From assembly GCA_948891265.1 (NCBI GenBank), contig CAQUBD010000027.1, positions 1-22,018 on the forward strand: a DNA stretch of 22,018 nt. The letters are read 5' to 3'. Source of the DNA: an uncultured Clostridia bacterium. GTDB lineage: Bacteria > Bacillota > Clostridia > TANB77 > CAG-508. This document shows positions 1 through 7,378 of the stretch, in pieces. Each line of letters begins with the position of its first letter. Positions within the stretch are counted from its first letter, which is position 1. The notes under the pieces are model-generated. The model saw only the letters and a list, made by a program, of their open reading frames with translations, was not told the DNA's origin and made no database searches. The position numbers and the translations under genes are program-made.

Positions 1-51
1 TATAAAGAAGATGATGTTATTGATTTTATAGTAAATAATTGTAGTAAGTAG
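1..51 (+). CDS. 3' end of an unidentified upstream gene (partial)
   Basis: An open frame runs from the first base to a TAG at 49-51 and encodes the last 16 residues of a protein ending in DFIVNNCSK. The stop overlaps the ribosome binding site (AGTAGGAG) of the next gene, so the two are probably co-transcribed. Too little is present to name a family. Confidence 0.6.
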   Translation, partial: YKEDDVIDFIVNNCSK

Positions 52-63
52 GAGTAATAAATT

Positions 64-711
64 ATGCAATTAGAAGATTTAAAAGCCGAATATGATAAAT
101 TACAAATGAAATATGGAGCCAAAGAGTTAACATCTATCTATAATGGTGGATGTACTAATAATCCAGATATCTGCTTTGTTTTTATGAATCCAACAGGTAG
201 AAATATTGCTTCAGATCCTAATTGGAAAGGCAGAAGATCACCATGGATAGGAACTAAAAATATATGGAAACTATTTTATAGAATAGGATTACTTGATGAA
301 GAAATATATGAGAATATTATGATAAAGAAACCACAAGAATGGGATGAAAGATTTGCAAATTTAGTATATGAAAATGTAGAAAAACATAAATATTTCATAA
401 CTAATTTAGGAAAATGTACACAAATAGATGCAAGAGTATTGCCTAATTCTGTCTATATCCAATATTTAGATTTATTGTGTAAAGAAATAGAAGTAATTAA
501 TCCAAAAATAATTATAACATTAGGAAATCAAGTTAGTTCTATTGTATTAAATCAAAATATATCTGTTTCACAATGCAGAAAGCAAAACTTTTTCAAGAAC
601 ATTGCAGGAAAAGAATATAAAGTATATCCAGTTTACTATCCTATTGGAAACGGAATGATGAATATAGAAAAAGCAATAGAAGATATTAAATTTATAATAG
701 AAACTAATTAA
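64..711 (+). CDS. uracil-DNA glycosylase superfamily protein
   Basis: A 215-residue soluble protein with the layout of the uracil-DNA glycosylase fold. It has an N-terminal nucleotide-pocket-like loop FVFMNPTGRN (about 38-47), YFITNLGKC (110-118) in the place of the family 4/5 YITNVVKC motif, PKIIITLGNQVS (147-158) matching the usual PKVIVALG strand, and a C-terminal VYPVYYPIGNG (187-197) where family members have HPS. The classical GEAPG motif is replaced by MNPTG and the histidine of the last motif is missing, so excision of uracil cannot be assumed; the protein might act on another modified base or bind nucleic acid only. AGGAG lies 9 bases before the ATG. It stands 16 bases ahead of the RhuM-family gene, suggesting one transcript. 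Superfamily is fairly sure, activity is not. Confidence 0.7.
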   Translation: MQLEDLKAEYDKLQMKYGAKELTSIYNGGCTNNPDICFVFMNPTGRNIASDPNWKGRRSPWIGTKNIWKLFYRIGLLDEEIYENIMIKKPQEWDERFANLVYENVEKHKYFITNLGKCTQIDARVLPNSVYIQYLDLLCKEIEVINPKIIITLGNQVSSIVLNQNISVSQCRKQNFFKNIAGKEYKVYPVYYPIGNGMMNIEKAIEDIKFIIETN

Positions 712-727
712 AGAGAGGTGATTAGTA

Positions 728-1750
728 TTGAATAATATAGAAAATTTAAAAGATTTAATCATATACCAAAGCCAAAATAACGAAAATATATCTGTCGAAG
801 TTTTATATAATGAAGAAGATTTTTGGTTAACGCAAAAGTCAATGTCAAAATTATTTAATGTAGCAGAAAATAATATAACATATCATTTGCAAAATATATT
901 TAAAACAGGAGAATTAGAAGAAAATCGAACTACTCAAAAAATTAGAGTAGTTCAAAACGAAGGAACTCGAAAAGTTTCAAGAGAAGTAACTTTTTACAGT
1001 TTAGATGCCATTATAGCAGTCGGTTATAGAGTAAATTCAAAAGAAGCAACAGATTTTAGAATTTGGGCAACAAAAACTTTAAAAGAATATATAAAAAAAG
1101 GATTTGTTGTTAATAGCGAAATGTTAAAAAATGGACCAAAATTCGGAAAAGACTACTTTGATGAATTATTAGTTAAAATAAAAGAAATCAGAGCAAGTGA
1201 AAGAAGATTTTATCAAAAAATAACTGATATATACAAAGAATGTAGTTTTGATTATGATAAAAATAGTGAAACTACACAAGAATTTTACAAAAATGTTCAA
1301 AATAAGTTACACTTTGCAATTACTGGAATGACAGCACCTGAAATAATATATAATAGAGTTGATAGCAAAAAAGAAAATATGGGATTAACAACTTGGAAAA
1401 ATGCACCAGATGGAAAAATACTTGAAACAGATGTAACAATAGCTAAAAATTATCTTTCACAAGAAGAAATTACAGAACTAAATAATTTAGTATCTATGTA
1501 TCTTGACTATGCAGAAAGACAAGTAAAACTAGGTAAGATTATTTCAATGCAAGAGTGGAAAGAAAAGTTAGAAGTATTCTTAAAAATCAACGAATATAAC
1601 ATTTTAAAAGATAATGGAAAAATAAAAAGAGAAATAGCAGACAAGTTGGCTTTAGATGAATATAAAAAGTATAGAGTTATACAAGATAAAAACTATATTT
1701 CAGACTTTGATGAATTAATAACAGAAACAAAAAATTTAAACAACAGCTAA
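728..1750 (+). CDS. RhuM-family protein (virulence RhuM / Fic-less variant)
   Basis: A 340-residue protein matching the RhuM family, named after a gene on Salmonella pathogenicity island 3; the molecular function of the family is unknown. Family features visible are FWLTQKSMSKLF (about 32-43) followed by a helix-turn-helix-like NVAENNITYHLQNIF, the block VTFYSLDAIIAVGYRVNS (87-104) and RIWATKTLKEYIKKGF (111-126). The C-terminal half is helical and charged. Translation most likely starts at TTG 728, 8 bases after a GAGGTG site; no better ATG precedes the conserved N-terminus. RhuM genes are typically found in mobile, accessory or restriction-modification neighbourhoods, which fits the UDG-like gene just upstream. 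No catalytic motif is visible. Confidence 0.85.
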   Translation: MNNIENLKDLIIYQSQNNENISVEVLYNEEDFWLTQKSMSKLFNVAENNITYHLQNIFKTGELEENRTTQKIRVVQNEGTRKVSREVTFYSLDAIIAVGYRVNSKEATDFRIWATKTLKEYIKKGFVVNSEMLKNGPKFGKDYFDELLVKIKEIRASERRFYQKITDIYKECSFDYDKNSETTQEFYKNVQNKLHFAITGMTAPEIIYNRVDSKKENMGLTTWKNAPDGKILETDVTIAKNYLSQEEITELNNLVSMYLDYAERQVKLGKIISMQEWKEKLEVFLKINEYNILKDNGKIKREIADKLALDEYKKYRVIQDKNYISDFDELITETKNLNNS

Positions 1751-1751
1751 G

Positions 1752-1771
1752 CGACAACTTACAAATTGTCG
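1752..1771 (+). other. small inverted repeat between RhuM gene and flavodoxin gene
   Basis: CGACAA at 1752-1757 and TTGTCG at 1766-1771 form a 6-bp perfect stem around an 8-base loop, just after the RhuM stop codon and just before the AGGAGG of the flavodoxin gene. There is no U-tract, so it is more likely an RNA-processing or stability hairpin than a terminator. Confidence 0.35.
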
Positions 1772-1787
1772 AGTAGGAGGAAATAAT

Positions 1788-2258
1788 TTGAAAACCTTAA
1801 TAATTTATGCTAGTAAAACAGGAACGACAGAAAAATGTGCTAAAGAAATAAATAGGCAGTTAAAAGATTCTAAAATAGTAAATATATTAACTCAAAATGA
1901 AGATATAAATGAATATGATTTAATTATCGTTGGTACTCCAATTAGAATGGGAATGATAGACAAAAAAATAAGAAAGTTTTTGATTAGCAATATTGAAAAT
2001 CTAAAATCAAAAAAGGTAGGTTATTTTATTTGTTGTGGTTTTAATGAAAATTGGAAAAGTTATTATGAACAAAATATTCCAAAAGATTTATTAGATTCTG
2101 CTATTATTTATGATACTTTTGGAGGAGAAATGGATATACAAAAACAAAAAGGGTTCGATAAATTTATTACAAAGATGGTAAGCAAGAACATAGAAAAAGA
2201 TAGAGAAATAAAGATCTTAAATGAAAATATTGATAAATTTATAAAAGCATTAAGTTAG
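1788..2258 (+). CDS. flavodoxin-family protein
   Basis: A 156-residue flavodoxin-fold protein that should bind FMN. The phosphate loop ASKTGTTEK (about 8-16) follows the first strand, VGTPIRMG (48-55) is the 50s loop and GYFICCGF (78-85) the next strand; the arrangement resembles the flavodoxin domain family that includes menaquinone-dependent protoporphyrinogen oxidase HemG. The C-terminus is a charged helix. Translation starts at TTG 1788, 7 bases after a perfect AGGAGG, and the start falls right at the typical MKTLIIYAS beginning. It is 37 bases downstream of the RhuM gene and may share its transcript. Electron-transfer role is inferred from the family; partner and substrate are unknown. 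Confidence 0.85.
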   Translation: MKTLIIYASKTGTTEKCAKEINRQLKDSKIVNILTQNEDINEYDLIIVGTPIRMGMIDKKIRKFLISNIENLKSKKVGYFICCGFNENWKSYYEQNIPKDLLDSAIIYDTFGGEMDIQKQKGFDKFITKMVSKNIEKDREIKILNENIDKFIKALS

Positions 2259-2284
2259 TAAAAAATTACAATTTATATTTATGA

Positions 2285-2401
2285 TTATATATAATTATTT
2301 GACAGTGAATCTTTATCTACACTATCTATAAATTGTTTCATTTCTTCTAGTGTTTTTCCTATATATTTTTTATCCTTAGTAGAGTAAAGATAATACTTAT
2401 T
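2285..2401 (-). pseudogene. C-terminal remnant of a small protein gene, minus strand
   Basis: Between the flavodoxin gene and the WG-repeat gene the minus strand reads NKYYLYSTKDKKYIGKTL, then EEMKQFIDSVDKDSLSNNYI and a TAA at 2285-2287. The composition is that of a real soluble protein and unlike random AT-rich DNA. Upstream of about 2401 this frame becomes phenylalanine/isoleucine-rich with no start, while a neighbouring frame (2359-2559) reads a hydrophobic, membrane-like stretch, so the two may once have been a single gene now frameshifted. No family was recognised. Confidence 0.35.
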
Positions 2402-2469
2402 AAATATATAATAACACAAATTAGATAAAAATAAAATATAGCATTAATTACAATATTATTATTAATATC

Positions 2470-2498
2470 TTGAAAACTATATATTATTGTGATATATT
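2470..2498 (+). promoter_or_regulatory. predicted promoter of the WG-repeat gene
   Basis: TTGAAA (2470-2475) and TATATT (2493-2498) are separated by exactly 17 bases, and an AGGAGG site follows at 2513-2518 before the ATG at 2526. Confidence 0.55.
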
Positions 2499-2525
2499 GA
2501 AGAAAATGAAATAGGAGGCTAAAGT

Positions 2526-4049
2526 ATGAGTAGAGGAAGAAGATATGATACAGAGCCAAAGCTAAATATGAAAAAGGTATTTGCTGTAATTATTGCAATT
2601 GTTGTTGTAATAATGTTTATATTTATAATAAAAGGGGTATTAAGTAAAGACACTAAGTCAGGAAAAGTAAAAAGTAAAAGTTATTTTACATCTTATAAAG
2701 ATAATAAGTGGGGAGTAATAGATGATAACGGGAATAATATAATAGACCCATCATATGGAGAATTAATAGTAATACCTAATAATAAGATAGGTGTATTTAT
2801 TTGTACATATGATACAAATTATGATACTGGAGAATATAAAACAAAAGTATTAAATGAGAAGAATGAAGAGCTTTTTACAGATTATGACAAAATAGAAGCC
2901 ATAAGTAATAATGATAAAAATAACAATTTAAAATACGAACAGGAAGTATTAAAAGTACAGAGAGATGGAAAATATGGTTTAATTAATCTGACAGGAAAAC
3001 AAGTACTTCCTACAGATTATGACGAAATAACTTCAATCCAAGGAATTGATAATTCATTTAAAATAGTGAAAGATGGAAAATATGGAATTGTTGATGCTGA
3101 GGGTAAAATAGTTATAGAGCCACAATATTCAGATATAGACATATTAGGGAAAGACAATAAGTCAGGTTTTATTGTAAAAGATAGCACAGGAAAATCTGGA
3201 ATTAGAGATTATTCAAATAATCAAATATTAGAAATTAAATACGATTCCATTGAAAAAGTTTATGGAAATGGATTATATGTAGTAACAGAAAATAATAAAC
3301 AAAAAATTGTAGATAAGGAAAATAAAGATGTATTAACAAAAGGATTTGACTCTATAAAACAAATATTGTCAAGCCAAGAAAATGCTGTTATATTTACAAA
3401 ATCAGAAAAGTATGGGATTATGAACTTATCTGGAGAAGTGATAATAGAAGCACAATATGATAAATTAGAAGAGACTAAATTAGGAATATTTATTGCTGAT
3501 AAAAATGGAAAATATGGAGTTATAAATAGTAATAAGGAGGAAAAATTACCATTTGAATATACTTCAATAATATATAATGATAAAGCAGATATATATATTG
3601 CAGAAGATAGTAATTTTAACTCTAATATATTAGACAATAATTTTGAAATTAAAATTTCAGGAATACTAACAGAAATAAATGATACTAAAGGATATTTAAA
3701 GTTAAGAGTAGATGATAATTATAAATATTATAATTTTAAATTTGAAGAAAAACAGGAAAGTGATATTTTCCCAAATAGAACACTATTTGTAAACAAAAAT
3801 GATGGAAAATATGGATTAATAGATAAAAGTGGAAAAGTTATATTAGATTATATTTATGATGATATAATAGAACAAAATGATTATGGATATGTTGCGATTA
3901 AGAAGGACGGAAAATGGGGTTCAGTGAATGGTAATGGAGTAGTAGTTCAGGAGCCTATATATGATTTAGACGAATATCTATTAATAGACTTTATAGGAAG
4001 ATGGCATTTGGGATTGGATATAAATATGAATTATTATAATCAATTATAA
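2526..4049 (+). CDS. membrane-anchored WG-repeat protein
   Basis: A 507-residue protein with a short basic N-terminus, one membrane segment (about 17-39) and a long extracytoplasmic region built from WG repeats. At least eight units are visible, each with the pattern (D)GKYG/WG-(I/V)-(I/V/N)-(D/N)-x-x-G-(K)-x-(I/V)-(I/L/P)-x-x-Y-(D)-x-I; examples are KWGVIDDNGN, KYGLINLTGK, KYGIVDAEGK, KYGLIDKSGK and KWGSVNGNGV. WG repeats form beta-rich solenoid or propeller-like folds and probably act in surface binding; no enzyme domain is seen. The repeats diverge between about residues 350 and 410. AGGAGG lies 7 bases before the ATG. The gene stands alone, with its own promoter and downstream hairpins. 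Fold family is sure, function unknown. Confidence 0.85.
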   Translation: MSRGRRYDTEPKLNMKKVFAVIIAIVVVIMFIFIIKGVLSKDTKSGKVKSKSYFTSYKDNKWGVIDDNGNNIIDPSYGELIVIPNNKIGVFICTYDTNYDTGEYKTKVLNEKNEELFTDYDKIEAISNNDKNNNLKYEQEVLKVQRDGKYGLINLTGKQVLPTDYDEITSIQGIDNSFKIVKDGKYGIVDAEGKIVIEPQYSDIDILGKDNKSGFIVKDSTGKSGIRDYSNNQILEIKYDSIEKVYGNGLYVVTENNKQKIVDKENKDVLTKGFDSIKQILSSQENAVIFTKSEKYGIMNLSGEVIIEAQYDKLEETKLGIFIADKNGKYGVINSNKEEKLPFEYTSIIYNDKADIYIAEDSNFNSNILDNNFEIKISGILTEINDTKGYLKLRVDDNYKYYNFKFEEKQESDIFPNRTLFVNKNDGKYGLIDKSGKVILDYIYDDIIEQNDYGYVAIKKDGKWGSVNGNGVVVQEPIYDLDEYLLIDFIGRWHLGLDINMNYYNQL

Positions 4050-4051
4050 TA

Positions 4052-4111
4052 AGAACAAATAGGAAAGACTTAAAATTAGCATAATTTAAATTTTAATCTT
4101 TGGCTTTCCGT
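4052..4111 (+). terminator. long hairpin downstream of the WG-repeat gene
   Basis: AGAACAA (4052-4058) pairs with TTGTTCT (4105-4111), GGAAAG (4062-4067) with CTTTCC (4094-4099), and an inner TTAAAATT with AATTTTAA. It starts 3 bases after the stop codon. The following ATTTGAATA is only weakly U-rich, so termination is plausible but not certain. Confidence 0.5.
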
Positions 4112-4130
4112 GAATTGTTCTATTTGAATA

Positions 4131-4161
4131 AATTTAAGAGGGATTATGCCCCTCTTAAATT
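4131..4161 (+). terminator. perfect 12-bp hairpin ahead of acpS
   Basis: AATTTAAGAGGG (4131-4142) and CCCTCTTAAATT (4150-4161) are exact reverse complements around the 7-base loop ATTATGC. It lies between the previous hairpin and the acpS ribosome binding site; it may be a second terminator or a 5' leader structure of acpS. Confidence 0.5.
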
Positions 4162-4197
4162 ATTATTAAGGTGAAATAATTGTTATAGGAGAAGATT

Positions 4198-4575
4198 ATG
4201 AGAGTTGCTTGTGGTGTAGATATTATAGAAATTGAAAGAGTAAAATCTAGTATAGAAAATATAGGTGAGAAATTTTTAAAAAGAGTTTTTACAGATAGTG
4301 AAATTGAATATTGCGAGTCTAAAAAAAATCAAAAATATCAACATTATGCGGGCAGATTTGCTGCTAAAGAAGCTGCATTCAAAGCTATTTCGCAGGGAAT
4401 TGGAGATAAATATTCTGTCTGTTGGAAGGATTTTGAAATTGTAATAGATAGTCAAGGTAGACCTAAATTGAATTTTTTTGATATTAATATGGAACAAATT
4501 GAAAATGTTGATGTTAGTATTTCGCATTGCAAATTGTATGCTATTGCTAATGTTACAGTTTTATATAAAGATTAA
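4198..4575 (+). CDS. acpS: holo-[acyl-carrier-protein] synthase
   Basis: AcpS transfers the 4'-phosphopantetheine arm of coenzyme A to a serine of apo-acyl carrier protein, a cytoplasmic step needed for fatty-acid synthesis. The 125-residue length is normal. Diagnostic motifs are GVDIIEIERV near the N-terminus (metal-binding Asp8) and RFAAKEAAFKA (about 53-63, with Glu58), both typical of the trimeric AcpS type; VSISHCKLYAIA near the end is the third family block. TAGGAGAAG immediately precedes the ATG. It is followed by tatD after about 100 bases. In many Firmicutes acpS lies among housekeeping genes in the same way. Confidence 0.96.
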   Translation: MRVACGVDIIEIERVKSSIENIGEKFLKRVFTDSEIEYCESKKNQKYQHYAGRFAAKEAAFKAISQGIGDKYSVCWKDFEIVIDSQGRPKLNFFDINMEQIENVDVSISHCKLYAIANVTVLYKD

Positions 4576-4676
4576 ACAAAAAAATGAAGAATGAAATATG
4601 TTGAATAAGAAACTTACTGACATATGAATATAAAGTGAAAATAGAAACATAATTTATTTATGGAGGGAATACTAAT

Positions 4677-5453
4677 ATGGGATTATTTGATAGCCATAGC
4701 CATTTAAATGATGAAAAATTTAATAATGATAGAGATATTATAATAAAGCAAATACATGAATCAGGTGTGACAAATTTTATTACTGCTGGATATAGTATTC
4801 AAAGTTCAAAAGATGCTGTAGATATATCAAATAAGTATGAATTTATCTATGCTACTGTTGGCGTTTCACCAAATGACATTCCACAAACTGAAGGTGAATT
4901 GTGGAAACAGTTAGTAAAAATTAAAGAATTAGCAAATAAAAATAAAAAAGTTGTTGCAATAGGTGAAATCGGATTAGATTATTATTGGAATACAGATAAT
5001 AAAGAATTGCAAAAAAAAGCATTTATTGAACAAATAAAGATAGCTAATGAACTAAATTTACCAATAGTTATTCATACAAGAGATGCAATAATGGATACAA
5101 TTCAAATATTAAAGGAAAATAATGTAGAAAATAAAGGGGTCTTTCATTGTTGCCCACAAAATAAGGAATTAATAAAAGAAGGATTAAAACTTGGATTTTA
5201 TATTTCATTTGCAGGTCCAATTACTTTTAAAAATTCAAAAAATGCAAGTGAAATAATTAATTTAGTACCTAATGACAGAATTTTAATTGAAACAGATAGC
5301 CCATACTTATCACCAGAACCTTTTAGAGGAACGAGGAATACACCAATTAATGTAAGATATATTGCTCAAAAAATTGCGGATTGTAAGGGTCTAACATTAA
5401 AAGAAGTAGAAGAAATAACTATGAGTAATACAAAGAAGATACTAAAGATATAA
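4677..5453 (+). CDS. tatD: TatD-family metal-dependent hydrolase / DNase
   Basis: A 258-residue TIM-barrel amidohydrolase of the TatD family, which are metal-dependent 3'-5' nucleases/phosphodiesterases of the cytoplasm. The metal ligands all appear to be present: the HSH pair (residues 7 and 9), GEIGLDYYW with Glu97, PIVIHTRDA with His133, FHCC with His157 and ETDSPYLSPEPFRG with Asp207. Full length for the family. GGAGGG lies 9 bases before the ATG. In Bacillus the orthologue is YabD, often encoded near the 3D-domain protein YabE; here a YabE-like gene lies about 2 kb downstream, separated by the lemA-htpX pair, so the association is partly preserved. Confidence 0.95.
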   Translation: MGLFDSHSHLNDEKFNNDRDIIIKQIHESGVTNFITAGYSIQSSKDAVDISNKYEFIYATVGVSPNDIPQTEGELWKQLVKIKELANKNKKVVAIGEIGLDYYWNTDNKELQKKAFIEQIKIANELNLPIVIHTRDAIMDTIQILKENNVENKGVFHCCPQNKELIKEGLKLGFYISFAGPITFKNSKNASEIINLVPNDRILIETDSPYLSPEPFRGTRNTPINVRYIAQKIADCKGLTLKEVEEITMSNTKKILKI

Positions 5454-5476
5454 TTCTAATATGTTCATGTGTAAAT

Positions 5477-5516
5477 TACTGAGACTGTTAAAGTTTTACT
5501 TGTTACAGCCTCAGTA
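5477..5516. terminator. hairpin between convergent tatD and htpX
   Basis: TACTGAG (5477-5483) pairs with CTCAGTA (5510-5516) and an inner CTGT with ACAG. Its position between converging genes suggests termination on either strand. U-tracts are poor. Confidence 0.55.
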
Positions 5517-5540
5517 TGCAAATAATAGTTTATAATTGTT

Positions 5541-6443
5541 TTAATTTATATTTTTTAAGGCTTCAATTCTATCCTCTGTACTTGGGTGTGTAGACCACAA
5601 GTTAGAGGATTTTTTCTTGCCTCTTTCTCCATTCTTTTTAAATGGATTTACAATATACATATTTGCGGTAGCAGAATTAGCAGATTCTAATTCATTTGGG
5701 TCAGATTCAAGCTTTTGTAAGGCTGATATAAGACCATCAGGATTACGAGTAAATTCTATGGCTGTACTATCTGCTAAGAATTCCCTTTTTCTTGAAAGAG
5801 CTAATTGCATTAAAGTACCAAATATAGGTGATAATATTAAGAATACTAAACCAATTAACATTAAGATACCATTTGCTTTACTATCATCATCTCTATCTTT
5901 AGTGCCACCCCAAAAAAGAATTCTTGAGAACATATCAGATAACATTACTATGAAGCCAACAAATACAGATACAACAGTACTTAATAAAATATCGTAATTT
6001 TTTATATGACTTAGTTCATGAGCTATAACACCTTCTAATTCATAATAATCCAGTTTAGCTAATAATCCAGTAGTTACGCAGATTACAGAATTGTTAGGAT
6101 TTCTACCTGTAGCAAAAGCATTTGGCTGACTATCATCTACAACATATAAATCAGGTTTTTTTGTTAATCCAGATGTTACCATTAAAGCATCTAGAATATT
6201 AACAATTTTTAAATCTTCTTCTTTAGTTGCTCGTCTTGCTTTACAGGATGCTAATACAATTTTGTCACTGTAATAGTAAGAAAACCAACTAGTAGCTAAA
6301 GAGAATATTAAAGCTATTATTATTGATAAATTTCCTAATTCTAAAGCATTACAAATATAATATATTATTAAAGTTATAACAATTATAAAAATTGAAATAA
6401 TTATTCCAGATTCCAGTTTATTTTTTTTACTTGCTCGGAACAT
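5541..6443 (-). CDS. htpX: HtpX-family membrane zinc metalloprotease
   Basis: HtpX is an M48-family protease in the cytoplasmic membrane that degrades misfolded membrane proteins. The 300-residue protein has two N-terminal membrane segments (about 13-30 and 38-57), the zinc motif HELSH (142-146), two further membrane segments (about 154-174 and 192-212) and EFLAD (221-225), whose glutamate is the third zinc ligand. The conserved end HPSTEDRIEAL is also present. AGGAGG stands just upstream of its ATG on the minus strand. It follows lemA after 85 bases, the usual partnership of these two genes, and the pair is likely co-transcribed from the lemA promoter. Confidence 0.96.
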   Translation of the reverse strand: MFRASKKNKLESGIIISIFIIVITLIIYYICNALELGNLSIIIALIFSLATSWFSYYYSDKIVLASCKARRATKEEDLKIVNILDALMVTSGLTKKPDLYVVDDSQPNAFATGRNPNNSVICVTTGLLAKLDYYELEGVIAHELSHIKNYDILLSTVVSVFVGFIVMLSDMFSRILFWGGTKDRDDDSKANGILMLIGLVFLILSPIFGTLMQLALSRKREFLADSTAIEFTRNPDGLISALQKLESDPNELESANSATANMYIVNPFKKNGERGKKKSSNLWSTHPSTEDRIEALKNIN

Positions 6444-6483
6444 AATTGCGGACCTCCTATAAAAATACTTAAGTAAGATAATC

Positions 6484-6518
6484 TATAAAAGAGTTACTTT
6501 AAAAGTAACCCTTTTATA
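6484..6518 (-). terminator. hairpin between lemA and htpX, possible attenuating terminator
   Basis: The arms 6484-6500 and 6502-6518 pair over 17 bases with one mismatch, with GTTACTTT/AAAGTAAC at the core. It lies 11 bases after the lemA stop codon. No strong U-tract follows on the minus strand, so partial termination or mRNA stabilisation that sets the lemA:htpX ratio is likelier than full termination. Confidence 0.45.
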
Positions 6519-6528
6519 TTTGACATGT

Positions 6529-7083
6529 CTATTTTCCAAAATCTACTTTTACATTTTTTCTAGCTTCATCACTATCTGTTTTAAATAAATCACGTGATTT
6601 AAAATTAAACATGTTAGCAATGATGTTAGAAGGGAAAATTTGTAATTTCTCATTATACATTGTTACAGTATCATTATAAAATTGTCTAGAGAAAGAAATT
6701 TTATTTTCTGTATTTCTTAATTCTTCTGACAATTCTGAGAAGTTTTGATTTGATTTTAACTCTGGATAGTTTTCAGAAACTGCCATTATTGTTTTTAATG
6801 CGCCTGAAAGTTGATTATCTATCTCTGCTTTTTCTGAAACTGTTTCTGCATTTACCCATGAAGTTCTTAATTTTGTTATTTTTTCAAATGTTTCTGATTC
6901 ATGTGCTGCATATCCTTTTACAGTTTCAACGAAATTTGGTATTAAGTCAAATCTTCTTTGTAATTGCACATCAATTTGACTCCAAGCATTATCTACTTTT
7001 ATCCTTGATGTTACTAATTTGTTATACATTGATATAACTAAAAGCACTAATACTAGTACTATTGCTAATATAATCCATCCCAT
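6529..7083 (-). CDS. lemA: LemA-family membrane protein
   Basis: LemA proteins have one N-terminal membrane helix and a long helical domain; their precise role is unknown although they are often encoded beside HtpX. This protein starts MGWIILAIVLVLVLLV (membrane segment about 2-18) and continues with the family block NAWSQIDVQLQRRFDLIPN, then VKGYAAHE and NFSELSEELRNTENKISFSRQFYN-type sequence split over later helices. The start was placed at 7083 rather than 7134 because AGGAGG lies 9 bases before that ATG, and the 17 extra residues would be encoded by the promoter region. Length 184 residues is typical. First gene of the lemA-htpX unit. Confidence 0.95.
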   Translation of the reverse strand: MGWIILAIVLVLVLLVISMYNKLVTSRIKVDNAWSQIDVQLQRRFDLIPNFVETVKGYAAHESETFEKITKLRTSWVNAETVSEKAEIDNQLSGALKTIMAVSENYPELKSNQNFSELSEELRNTENKISFSRQFYNDTVTMYNEKLQIFPSNIIANMFNFKSRDLFKTDSDEARKNVKVDFGK

Positions 7084-7124
7084 TATAAATTCCTCCTTTT
7101 TTATTATACACAATATATAAGTAG

Positions 7125-7153
7125 ATAATAACATAGTTTTAAATATTTAACAA
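7125..7153 (-). promoter_or_regulatory. predicted lemA promoter
   Basis: On the minus strand TTGTTA (7148-7153) and TATTAT (7125-7130) are 17 bases apart, about 40 bases upstream of the lemA ATG. Confidence 0.5.
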
Positions 7154-7315
7154 TAACTTTTTTATATTTATTATAAAATTATTTAATAAAAGTGTTACAA
7201 TTCGCAGTTTAAACGCTATTATAATTTAAAGTTTATTCTTAAAATAGAAATAGTCATATTATAAAAGGTGGAGAATATAATATATATAGGCAGTTAAAAC
7301 AAAAGTTGGACAAAT

Positions 7316-7344
7316 TTGACAAAAAGTGAAAAATATAGTATAAT
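7316..7344 (+). promoter_or_regulatory. consensus promoter of the YabE-like gene
   Basis: A perfect TTGACA (7316-7321) and a perfect TATAAT (7339-7344) are separated by exactly 17 bases, 35 bases upstream of the ATG. This is the strongest sigma-A-type promoter in the window. Confidence 0.85.
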
Positions 7345-7378
7345 CGTAATTGATGCCAAAAGGAGGTATAATAAATTT

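Noticed and set aside
2359..2559. 66-codon minus-strand frame as an intact gene
   Set aside because: It overlaps the promoter and start of the WG-repeat gene and has no ribosome binding site; at best it is part of the decayed remnant at 2285-2401.
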